The notes under the pieces were generated by a model, which was not told the origin of the DNA, made no database searches, and worked only from the letters and a program-made list of their open reading frames with translations. From Chromatiales bacterium (GTDB lineage Bacteria > Pseudomonadota > Gammaproteobacteria > UBA6429 > Thiohalophilaceae), in assembly GCA_027057985.1 (NCBI GenBank), contig JALUTJ010000321.1, forward strand, positions 1 through 10,327: a DNA stretch of 10,327 bases. The letters are read 5' to 3'. The position numbers and the translations under genes are program-made. Of this stretch, positions 1 to 5,997 are shown one piece after another (the stretch's first letter is position 1; each line of letters starts with the position of its first letter).

Positions 1-718
1 GCTGTCTTATTGGTTCATGATGTGGTTTTCCCATGCACAGCATAAACTCGCTGTCCTTTTCAGCATGAATATCAAGCTTTTGAGTTTCTTCAAAGAAAAA
101 AGCTTCCCGTGCGTTTAGCTTATGGCCATTGATACTTAATACACCGTCAAGCAGATAGATAAAGCCGCGAAAATCAGCTGGTACAGTTTCCTGATAATCG
201 TGCGCTGCAAAAAGTTTGATATGTAAATAACGCACCGGGGTTTTCAGTTTTAGCGGTGAAGCTTCGCCCACGATAACGCGGACAATGCCACCATCAATTT
301 CCTGTTGCGGGATATCCGGGCTATCAACCTGCTGGTATTCCGGGTTGATAACCTTGAGTTTTTGAGCAAGATTAATCCATAACTGGATTCCATTACTCTG
401 CTCATGCGAGGAAGGCATCTCGGAATGTTCCAGGCCGCTCCCCGCGGTAAATCGCTGGGCACCACCGGCAGTTACTGTGGAATGATTACCCAGATTATCC
501 TTATGCTCGATACTGCCGCTAAACATATAGGTAATAGCTTCAAAGCCCCTGTGTGGATGCGTTGGGAATCCACGTTCTATACCGAGACTAAAATTATCCC
601 AGAGCACAAAGGGATCATAGTTCATCATATCGCGGCTCACGGGGAAGAGACGAAACACATCCACTCCATCGCCTTCGCTCATTTCTACTGCTGGTCTAGT
701 AAAATATTTTTCCGGCAT
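1..718 (-). CDS. Pirin family protein (bicupin), 3' end cut by window edge
   Basis: This is a canonical pirin: a two-cupin, metal-binding protein of the family that includes human pirin and E. coli YhhW, some members of which show quercetin 2,3-dioxygenase activity. About 239 residues are visible, and the C-terminus lies beyond the left edge. The N-terminal cupin carries FPTHPHRGFE (residues 51-60) and TAGSGLEHSE (91-100), so the usual Fe ligands His54, His56, His98 and Glu100 are all present. The second cupin follows (FRGFIYLLDGVLSINGH), and the family's late G-x-PHHEPIRQ segment sits just before the edge, so perhaps 30-45 residues are missing. The ATG at 716-718 lies 2 bases after the stop of the upstream reductase gene. 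Its ribosome site GGGAG (725-729, minus strand) is inside that gene's last codons, which suggests translational coupling. The substrate is unknown; the operon suggests an aromatic or quinone compound. Confidence 0.93.
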   Translation of the reverse strand, partial: MPEKYFTRPAVEMSEGDGVDVFRLFPVSRDMMNYDPFVLWDNFSLGIERGFPTHPHRGFEAITYMFSGSIEHKDNLGNHSTVTAGGAQRFTAGSGLEHSEMPSSHEQSNGIQLWINLAQKLKVINPEYQQVDSPDIPQQEIDGGIVRVIVGEASPLKLKTPVRYLHIKLFAAHDYQETVPADFRGFIYLLDGVLSINGHKLNAREAFFFEETQKLDIHAEKDSEFMLCMGKPHHEPIRQ

Positions 719-720
719 AG

Positions 721-1686
721 CTATCTCCCGAAACGATCACGGTTATGAGGTTGCAGCAAATCCTGTTCCGGTCCAACCGGCACGATGCCAGTGGGGTTGA
801 TCATTTTATGGCTGGTATAATAATGATGCTTGATATGATCGAAGTGTACCGTTTCAGCAATTCCCGGCCACTGATATAATTCCAGCATATAGTTATACAG
901 GTTTTCATAATCGCGGATGCGTTTTTTATTACACTTAAAGTGTCCGACATAAACCGGATCGAAACGCAGCAGGGTGACAAACAGCCGCCAGTCTGCTTCG
1001 GTTAGCTGATCTGCCACAAGATAGCGTTGTCGCGACAGGATTTCTTCTACCCTGTCCAGTGCGTTAAACAATCTGTCATAAGCCTTTTCATACGCAGCCT
1101 GTTTCGTGGCAAAACCGGTGCGGTAAACCCCGTTATTGATATTATGGTAAACAAACTCATTGATTTCATCTATCTGTGTGCGAAGTTGTGGCGGATAGAA
1201 ATCCTGTTCCCTGGCCTGCCTGTCTTCAATCAGCGGATTAAAGGCTGAATTAAATATACGAATAATTTCTGATGACTCATTATTGACAATAGTCTGCCGT
1301 TTTTTATCCCATAATACCGGCACTGTAATAATGCCCGTATAGTCCGGCTGTGCTTTTGTATAGATCTGGTGCATACGTTGATACTGGTATAGATCATCAC
1401 CACTGGCTCCAGGGAAACCCGTATCAAAACTCCAGCCTTCATCATCCATATAAGGATGCACTACCGATACACCGATAATCTGTTCCAGCTTTTTTAACTT
1501 GCGGAAGATAAGTGTTCGATGAGCCCAGGGGCAGGCATAGGAAACGTAAAGATGATACCGTCCCGCTTCGATATCCTGCGGGGCAATGCTGTCTCTGAAC
1601 TGAGAATCCTTGCGCACGTATTCTCCACCCTCGCTGACATTGCCAAACCAGTCTTCTTTTAACTCACCTTTTATTAGCAGACTCAT
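721..1686 (-). CDS. yqjG: Glutathionyl-hydroquinone reductase (Xi-class GST, YqjG type)
   Basis: A 321-residue cytosolic enzyme expected to reduce glutathionyl-hydroquinones to hydroquinones with a second glutathione, releasing GSSG. The thioredoxin-like N-domain has the Xi-class motif SYACPWAHRTLI (residues 49-60) with catalytic Cys52, a cis-proline TVPVLW (Pro123) and a glutathione-binding ESSEIIR (138-144). The helical C-domain has NNGVYRTGFA (184-193) and ends in the family hallmark HKMINPTGIVPVGP (293-306). Length matches E. coli YqjG and fungal ECM4/Xi GSTs. The ATG at 1684-1686 is supported by AAAGGA (1693-1698, minus) six bases upstream. It is the second gene of the operon, after yqjF and before the pirin gene. 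Unlike ordinary GSTs, the Cys-Pro-Trp motif points to the thiol-transferase reaction, so the assignment is firm; the natural hydroquinone is not known. Confidence 0.96.
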   Translation of the reverse strand: MSLLIKGELKEDWFGNVSEGGEYVRKDSQFRDSIAPQDIEAGRYHLYVSYACPWAHRTLIFRKLKKLEQIIGVSVVHPYMDDEGWSFDTGFPGASGDDLYQYQRMHQIYTKAQPDYTGIITVPVLWDKKRQTIVNNESSEIIRIFNSAFNPLIEDRQAREQDFYPPQLRTQIDEINEFVYHNINNGVYRTGFATKQAAYEKAYDRLFNALDRVEEILSRQRYLVADQLTEADWRLFVTLLRFDPVYVGHFKCNKKRIRDYENLYNYMLELYQWPGIAETVHFDHIKHHYYTSHKMINPTGIVPVGPEQDLLQPHNRDRFGR

Positions 1687-1705
1687 TTTCTGTCCTTTAA
1701 TTAAA

Positions 1706-1737
1706 TGACCGGCCAGTGATTATTCACTGGCCAGCCA
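1706..1737 (-). repeat. Intercistronic RNA hairpin between yqjF and yqjG
   Basis: A perfect 9-bp inverted repeat GGCCAGTGA / TCACTGGCC (1711-1719 and 1724-1732) surrounds a 4-base loop. Read as minus-strand RNA, the stem extends outward by five more pairs (U-A, G-C, G-U, C-G, U-G). On the plus strand the two G-U positions become A-C mismatches, so the longer stem forms only in the operon transcript. The hairpin ends 7 bases before the AAAGGA ribosome site of yqjG and is followed by UUUAAUU, a poor U-tract. It may be an attenuator, a partial terminator, or an mRNA-processing or stability element that sets the yqjF to yqjG ratio. The structure is plainly visible; the role is inferred. Confidence 0.75.
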
Positions 1738-1751
1738 TATTACTCTTTAGA

Positions 1752-2123
1752 TTAACTTCGTTTCTCAAGGCTTAAACTACCTGCACCATGCAGAGCAAGC
1801 AGTAACAGGCCACCGGTGATTGACAGGTTCTTCATAAACATAATCATCTGCATCTGATCAGAAAAATTACTGTGAAAAATCAGCGCAGCGATAACGGTAA
1901 AACCGGCTAACGCATAAGAAACCAGCCGTGTCTGCCAGCCAACGATGAGTGCCAGCCCACCTCCAAGCTCCAGCAGGATCACCAGGGGGAGTAGCATACC
2001 GGGTACGCCCATGGATTCCATGTAGCCCTGGGTGCCAGCGTATCCCGTAATTTTGCTGAGACCAGCAAGAACAAAAATTTGCGCCAGTAAAATACGGGCT
2101 GCAAGATCGACATACCTATTCAT
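1752..2123 (-). CDS. yqjF: DoxX family inner-membrane protein, YqjF-like
   Basis: A 123-residue integral membrane protein with four hydrophobic segments (about residues 8-24, 43-62, 69-86 and 98-113), the usual size for DoxX proteins. It closely resembles E. coli YqjF as I recall it: ITGYAGTQGYMESMGVPG (25-42), LLELGGGLALIVGW and a late FMKNLSITGG. YqjF-type DoxX proteins are linked to thiol and quinone stress, but their biochemical activity is not settled. It is the first gene of the yqjF-yqjG-pirin operon, and in E. coli yqjF and yqjG are also adjacent. The ATG at 2121-2123 has a strong AAGGAG (2131-2136, minus) with a 7-base spacer. A promoter and a LysR-type operator lie immediately upstream, facing the divergent regulator gene. 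In E. coli the YhaJ regulator activates yqjF in the presence of nitroaromatic breakdown products. Confidence 0.93.
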   Translation of the reverse strand: MNRYVDLAARILLAQIFVLAGLSKITGYAGTQGYMESMGVPGMLLPLVILLELGGGLALIVGWQTRLVSYALAGFTVIAALIFHSNFSDQMQMIMFMKNLSITGGLLLLALHGAGSLSLEKRS

Positions 2124-2140
2124 TGTTTTTCTCCTTGTTC

Positions 2141-2170
2141 AGTTGTAATTGACCATGACAGAATACAACT
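2141..2170. promoter_or_regulatory. Inverted repeat AGTTGTA-N16-TACAACT in the yqjF leader
   Basis: A perfect 7-bp inverted repeat with arms at 2141-2147 and 2164-2170, 16 bases apart, lies between the predicted yqjF transcription start and its ribosome site. It could be a protein operator, for example a second half of an extended LysR tetramer footprint. It could also be a stem-loop in the 5' leader of the yqjF mRNA. The repeat is seen directly; the function is inference. Confidence 0.45.
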
Positions 2171-2186
2171 ATTTTTTTGATAAAAA

Positions 2187-2214
2187 AGTATAAATATATG
2201 CTGAAACACATCAA
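2187..2214 (-). promoter_or_regulatory. Predicted sigma-70 promoter of the yqjF operon
   Basis: Reading the minus strand, TTGATG (2209-2214) and TATACT (2187-2192) are separated by 16 bases, a good sigma-70 arrangement. Transcription would start near 2180, giving a leader of roughly 57 bases before the yqjF ATG. The -35 box overlaps the left arm of the T-N11-A dyad, so a LysR protein bound there could contact or block RNA polymerase. Confidence 0.55.
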
Positions 2215-2224
2215 TATAATTGAT
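2210..2224. promoter_or_regulatory. LysR-type operator (T-N11-A dyad) over a TATAAT box
   Basis: ATCAA-TATAA-TTGAT is a perfect 15-base dyad that fits the LysR consensus T-N11-A exactly (T at 2211, A at 2223). It contains a perfect plus-strand TATAAT (2215-2220), placed to act as the -10 box of the divergent lysR gene, and it overlaps the -35 box of the yqjF promoter. One site could thus serve both autorepression and control of the operon. A clear -35 partner for the TATAAT is not visible. Binding by this regulator is inferred from position and symmetry. Confidence 0.55.
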
Positions 2225-2235
2225 ATATTTGGCTA

Positions 2236-3132
2236 ATGAACCCAGTATCCCGTGTCACACTTGACCAGTGGCGGGTCTTTCTCGCCATTATTGAGCAGGG
2301 CGGTTATGCCCAGGCTGCATCCTACCTGCATCGCAGCCAGTCGGCTGTCAGCTATGCCATGAACCGCCTGCAGGAACAGCTGGGTGTTTCCTTATTGCAG
2401 ATCGAGGGGCGCAAGGCACTACTGACCGACCAGGGCCGTGTCATGCTGGACCGCTGCCGGCAGTTACTCGATGATGCCCAGGAGCTGGAAGATTTTGCCC
2501 ACCACCTGGCAGCCGGCAGAGAAGCCGAGATCCGGCTGGTGGTGGATTCGGCTTTTCCTAACGACCTGCTGATGCATGCCCTGTCCCGCTTTGCCCGCAA
2601 AAGCCAGGGCACCCGGGTACAGCTACGCGAGGTGGTGCTTTCCGGCGCCAGTGATGCCCTGCTGGAAAATGAAGCCGAACTGGTAATTGGCGCCACACCC
2701 GGATTTCTCGGTGATCCCCTGATTGAAATTGAATTTATCGCCGTGGCCTGTGTTGATCATCCCCTGCACCAGTTGAAGCGCAGCCTCACTATTACCGACC
2801 TGCTACAACACACCCACGTGATAATCAGCGATTCGGGGCAGCAGAATAAAATCGATGTTGGCTGGCTCAGCCGCCAGGATCGCTGGAGTGTCAGCAGTAT
2901 CGATAGCGCACTCAGTGCCATTGAACATGGACTTGGTTATGGCTGGCTGCCGGCTAATCGACTGGTTGAGCCCATCGGCAACGGTACACTAAAACCATTA
3001 CCACTTGAACAGGGCGCAACCTATAAGGCAGAGCTGGTAATGAGTTTTGCGCATCCACAAAATACTGGCCCGGCCACCCGTGAACTGGCTGCCATTATCA
3101 AAAATACCGTAAACAATATCAGTGATGAATAA
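2236..3132 (+). CDS. LysR-type transcriptional regulator, YhaJ-like
   Basis: A 298-residue LysR-type regulator of normal length. Residues about 8-67 form the winged helix-turn-helix (WRVFLAIIEQGGYAQAASYL, then RSQSAVSYAMNRLQEQLG), followed by a linker helix and a periplasmic-binding-protein-like effector domain from about residue 95. The N-terminal pattern, with SAVSYAMNRLQ in the recognition helix, resembles E. coli YhaJ (SALSYTMQKLE). YhaJ controls yqjF and responds to dihydroxybenzene-like or nitroaromatic-derived compounds. The gene is divergent from the yqjF-yqjG-pirin operon, the classic layout for a LysR regulator and its target. The ATG at 2236 has no Shine-Dalgarno sequence, and the TATAAT at 2215-2220 would start transcription only about 9 bases before it, so the mRNA may have almost no leader. 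The family call is firm; YhaJ orthology is likely but not proven, and the ligand is unknown. Confidence 0.93.
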   Translation: MNPVSRVTLDQWRVFLAIIEQGGYAQAASYLHRSQSAVSYAMNRLQEQLGVSLLQIEGRKALLTDQGRVMLDRCRQLLDDAQELEDFAHHLAAGREAEIRLVVDSAFPNDLLMHALSRFARKSQGTRVQLREVVLSGASDALLENEAELVIGATPGFLGDPLIEIEFIAVACVDHPLHQLKRSLTITDLLQHTHVIISDSGQQNKIDVGWLSRQDRWSVSSIDSALSAIEHGLGYGWLPANRLVEPIGNGTLKPLPLEQGATYKAELVMSFAHPQNTGPATRELAAIIKNTVNNISDE

Positions 3133-3141
3133 ATCCCTGCA

Positions 3142-3168
3142 TGGACAGGCATTATAAAAAACTATAAT
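3142..3168 (+). promoter_or_regulatory. Predicted promoter of the DUF374 acyltransferase gene
   Basis: TATAAT at 3163-3168 is a perfect -10 box. TGGACA at 3142-3147 matches five of six -35 bases, though with a short 15-base spacer. The -10 box ends 9 bases before the ATG at 3178, so transcription would begin within about 3 bases of the start codon, and no Shine-Dalgarno sequence is present. The result would be a leaderless transcript. Alternatively the gene is read through from lysR, which ends 45 bases upstream. Confidence 0.45.
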
Positions 3169-3177
3169 CTAGTCAAT

Positions 3178-3819
3178 ATGTTCAGAAAATATATTCTTCC
3201 CCGCCTGGTGTGGTACTTTTATCGCATTATGTATGCCAGCTGGCGTATTACCATTGTTGAACCCGATGAGCTGCTGCAACTGAAAAAAGAACATAAATCT
3301 TTTTTACTGGCTCACTGGCATGGTGATGAACTGGCCATGGTTTTCATGTTCCGCTACTTTGGTATGGCAACCATGATTTCTACCAGTCGTGATGGCGAAA
3401 TCATTAATTATGTTGCCACCCGCTTTGGTGGAAAAACATCAAGGGGTTCATCAACCCGTGGGGCGGCCACGGCCTTAAAGGGGCTTATCAAGTTATGCAA
3501 GGCCGGCAACCCGACCAGTATTGCCGTGGATGGTCCCAAAGGCCCGATTCATGAAGTCAAGCCGGGTATCTTTGAAATCTCACGCCTGACCGGCGCACCG
3601 ATTTTTGCTGTGGGTGTTTATGTGGACAGAAAATTCGTTGCCTACCGTTCATGGAACAAGGCTATCTTTCCGAAACCCTTTGCCCGTATCGTCATAACCT
3701 TTAGCCACTACAAAACCATTACCCGGGATATGAATGCAAAAAGTGAGATTTATGCCAAAGAGCTGGCAGAGCTGATTCATAATACCAATCAACAGGCGAA
3801 AGAAATTTATTCCCGTTAA
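3178..3819 (+). CDS. Lysophospholipid acyltransferase family protein (DUF374)
   Basis: A 213-residue protein of the DUF374 branch of the lysophospholipid acyltransferase superfamily, likely peripheral to the inner membrane through its hydrophobic N-terminus. Visible landmarks are FLLAHWHGDE (residues 42-51) near the family's catalytic His position, STSRDGEIINYVATRFGG, TSRGSSTRGAATAL and the highly characteristic VDGPKGPIHEVKPG (119-132). These DUF374 blocks are strongly conserved across proteobacteria, where members are thought to acylate lipids or lipid A/Kdo-type acceptors; the acceptor here cannot be told. The length is at the short end for the family but complete. It lies 45 bases after lysR on the same strand with its own TATAAT. 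Its stop codon overlaps the stop of the convergent GGDEF-EAL gene. Confidence 0.9.
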   Translation: MFRKYILPRLVWYFYRIMYASWRITIVEPDELLQLKKEHKSFLLAHWHGDELAMVFMFRYFGMATMISTSRDGEIINYVATRFGGKTSRGSSTRGAATALKGLIKLCKAGNPTSIAVDGPKGPIHEVKPGIFEISRLTGAPIFAVGVYVDRKFVAYRSWNKAIFPKPFARIVITFSHYKTITRDMNAKSEIYAKELAELIHNTNQQAKEIYSR

Positions 3820-3820
3820 C
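3815..3820. other. Shared GTTAAC with overlapping convergent stop codons
   Basis: The palindrome GTTAAC supplies TAA at 3817-3819 for the acyltransferase gene and TAA (minus, 3816-3818) for the GGDEF-EAL gene. The two coding regions overlap tail to tail by 4 bases, leaving no room for a terminator between them. Each transcript must run into the other gene as antisense RNA. Confidence 0.9.
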
Positions 3821-5375
3821 CCGCTAATTCTGAACGCACCTGCTCAAGAATATTCTGCATCTGCATGGAATCTTCCTGCAGGCGGGTAAACTCCTGCTCG
3901 GAGAGTGGCTTGCTGAAGAGAAAGCCCTGAATCGTCCGACATCCCAGTGCATGCAGGTAGGAAAGCTCCTGCGCGGTTTCCACCCCTTCCGCAACCACGT
4001 CAAGTCGCAGGCTGTGTGACAGCGCCATAATCGCCGTCACAATTGCTGCATTATCACCGGCTGCGCGATCCTGTACATTGGTAATAAAGGAGCGATCGAT
4101 CTTCAGGGTGTCGATAGGGAATTTCTTTAGATAACTCAGGGAGGAATAACCGGTACCAAAATCATCAATCGAAATGGCTACTCCCATCTTCTTTATCTCA
4201 TGCAGGATATCAATATTTTTCGTTACATCCGCCATCAGGCAGCTTTCGGTTAATTCAACTTCAAGGTAATCTGCAGAGAGTCCACTTTCAGACAGGGCAT
4301 GTTCAAGTCGTACGATAAAATCATCCTGCCTGAACTGGACACTGGAAACATTGACCGAAACACGTAGTGGCTCAAAGCCTTTGTCCTGCCATTGTTTATT
4401 CAGCCGGCAGGCTTCATGCAAGACCCAGTCACCCACTTCCTTGATCATGCCACTTTCTTCAAGCAATGGAATAAACTCGACCGGAGAAACCAGGCCACGT
4501 TCCGGATGCAGCCAGCGAATCAAAGCTTCCATCCCTTTTATATGTCCCGTGGCAGCATCGACCTTGGGCTGAAAATAAAGTCTAAACTCATTTTCTTCCA
4601 GCGCCTTACGCAGATCATATTCCTGGTTCATGCGCTGGCTATTATGCTGATCCATTTCACTATTATAATAACGAACACAGTTACCGCCCGCCTGCTTGGC
4701 ATGCTGAAGCGCCAGCGCCGCAAAATGATTTAGCTCCTCGGCACTGCCTTCATCATTCGGATAACTACAGACACCATAACTGATTTTAAAAACAATATTT
4801 TCATCCTTGACCAGAAAAGGCAGCTGCATGCCATCCACGATACGCTGCACCGCACGTTCGACTTCCTTAACCTCATCAATCAGGTTAAGGATAATACCGA
4901 AGTTACTGCCACCCAGGCGGGCAACGATATCACTCTCACGGATCAGGTCGTTCAATCGTGTTGCCACATCACTGATCAACTTGTCACCCAGCTTGTAACC
5001 GTAGTGCTGGTTGATTTCGGTAAAGCGATCGATATCAAGATTTACAATCCCCATGGCCTTTTTATGCCGTCGCGCCATGGCAAGGGAATGCTCAAGGTGC
5101 TCAAGAAAAAGCGGATGATTTGGTAACTGGGTCAGGGAATCATGCAGTACCTCGGTTCCCGGGATGGATTGATCTACCTCGGGACCCTGCAACAGGAAAC
5201 TCCAGCTCGCTATCGCGGCCAGTACCACCAGCGCCAGCAGATAAAAAGCGGTAGAAATCTCAAGCTGTCCGCGAAGCTGCAGTATTGCCAGCAGCAGTAC
5301 AGCAAGGGCCAGTAACAGCAGATAAAACGGGAGACGCGATGAACGAATCAGGGGTTGCGGGGGTTGTTTTGCCAT
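3816..5375 (-). CDS. Membrane GGDEF-EAL protein, degenerate GGDEF, likely c-di-GMP phosphodiesterase
   Basis: A 519-residue inner-membrane protein. Two transmembrane helices (about residues 16-33 and 42-62) are followed by a GGDEF domain (about 78-240) and an EAL domain (about 254-498). The GGDEF signature reads GGSNF (155-159), having lost both acidic residues, so cyclase activity is unlikely; it may only bind GTP or act as a scaffold. The EAL domain keeps the key residues I would expect: EAL (283-285), Asn342, Glu377 in ELTES, Asp404-Asp405 in DDFGTGYSS, Lys425, Glu463 and Gln483. Hydrolysis of c-di-GMP to pGpG is therefore expected. There is no periplasmic sensor domain, and the helices are joined by only about 8 residues. 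The gene follows the PilH-like receiver gene by 126 bases on the same strand, which suggests a shared role in motility or biofilm control. A weak ribosome site (GAGTGG) precedes the ATG. Confidence 0.95.
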   Translation of the reverse strand: MAKQPPQPLIRSSRLPFYLLLLALAVLLLAILQLRGQLEISTAFYLLALVVLAAIASWSFLLQGPEVDQSIPGTEVLHDSLTQLPNHPLFLEHLEHSLAMARRHKKAMGIVNLDIDRFTEINQHYGYKLGDKLISDVATRLNDLIRESDIVARLGGSNFGIILNLIDEVKEVERAVQRIVDGMQLPFLVKDENIVFKISYGVCSYPNDEGSAEELNHFAALALQHAKQAGGNCVRYYNSEMDQHNSQRMNQEYDLRKALEENEFRLYFQPKVDAATGHIKGMEALIRWLHPERGLVSPVEFIPLLEESGMIKEVGDWVLHEACRLNKQWQDKGFEPLRVSVNVSSVQFRQDDFIVRLEHALSESGLSADYLEVELTESCLMADVTKNIDILHEIKKMGVAISIDDFGTGYSSLSYLKKFPIDTLKIDRSFITNVQDRAAGDNAAIVTAIMALSHSLRLDVVAEGVETAQELSYLHALGCRTIQGFLFSKPLSEQEFTRLQEDSMQMQNILEQVRSELAG

Positions 5376-5430
5376 TTATCCACTCAGTCCGGCCAGAATC
5401 AAAGTATTTCTAGCTGTATCGGTTAGTGGC

Positions 5431-5472
5431 GCAAAAGCTTTAACTTATTTTTTAAGAATGTAGCGCTTTTGC
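5431..5472. repeat. Inverted repeat GCAAAAGC / GCTTTTGC between receiver and GGDEF-EAL genes
   Basis: Perfect 8-base arms (5431-5438 and 5465-5472) enclose a 26-base AT-rich loop that can form a further 4-bp inner stem. It lies in the 126-base gap between the receiver gene and the GGDEF-EAL gene. A second copy of CTTTTGC (5510-5516) inside the receiver's last codons could compete for the same partner in minus-strand RNA. There is no U-tract typical of an intrinsic terminator, so its role, if any, is unknown. Confidence 0.35.
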
Positions 5473-5501
5473 AGGCCGTTTTAGTGAGATAAGTGATTGA
5501 T

Positions 5502-5969
5502 TTAAAGGACTTTTGCCTCTGAGAGGTGTTCCCGCAAGAGATGGAACAGCTCACTCCGGCTTACCGGCTTGGGTAAAAAGCCGTTTGCCCCAACGCGCAT
5601 CCCCCAGAACTTCTCGGTGGCCTGCTCATTGCCGCTGATAATAATAATCGGGATATCCTGAGTGGTTTCTTCCTTGCGCAGGATGCGGGTGGCCTGGAAA
5701 CCGTTCAGCCCCGGCATAATCACATCCATCAGGATAAGATCAGGGTGATGCAGCTTAGCCAGCTCGATGCCATCCTCGGCATTCTCTGCACTGAGAATGC
5801 TGTAGCCAGTCGGCTGCAGGGTCTTTTTCAGTACCGCAATGGCGGTACGGGAATCATCAACGATCAGGATAGTGGCATCACGGGGTAACTGAACCCGCTC
5901 TGCACTACGTCGGTCCCTGAACTCTGAATCTGTTTCCTGTTTCGCAAAAAGTGATTTGAAAAATGCCAT
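5502..5969 (-). CDS. PilH/PilG-like single-domain response regulator
   Basis: A 155-residue cytoplasmic response regulator with one receiver domain (about residues 32-150) and no output domain. The phosphorylation site is complete: acidic Asp38-Asp39 in ILIVDDS, phospho-acceptor Asp82 in ILMDVIMPG, Ser112 in IIISG and Lys134 in LPKPV. The segment MPGLNGFQATR (85-95) and the later EKFWGMRVGA (119-128) resemble PilH of the Pil-Chp twitching-motility system. A 31-residue N-terminal extension rich in charged residues, not usual in PilH, precedes the receiver. The ATG at 5967-5969 has AGGATC (5975-5980, minus) with good spacing. It precedes the GGDEF-EAL gene on the same strand, so it may feed phospho-signals into c-di-GMP turnover. 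No histidine kinase is in the window, and its pilus role is an inference from similarity. Confidence 0.92.
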   Translation of the reverse strand: MAFFKSLFAKQETDSEFRDRRSAERVQLPRDATILIVDDSRTAIAVLKKTLQPTGYSILSAENAEDGIELAKLHHPDLILMDVIMPGLNGFQATRILRKEETTQDIPIIIISGNEQATEKFWGMRVGANGFLPKPVSRSELFHLLREHLSEAKVL

Positions 5970-5997
5970 ATCCTGATCCTGTAAATTTACCGCGGTT

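Noticed and set aside
404..748. Plus-strand open frame opposite the pirin gene
   Set aside because: It is antisense to a well-supported pirin with intact metal-binding motifs and has no recognisable product or ribosome site.
4392..4733. Plus-strand open frame opposite the EAL and GGDEF domains
   Set aside because: It shadows a strongly conserved coding region on the other strand; its translation shows no domain.
4891..4910. GGDEF domain as an active diguanylate cyclase
   Set aside because: The signature is GGSNF, lacking both acidic residues needed for catalysis, so phosphodiesterase is the better call.
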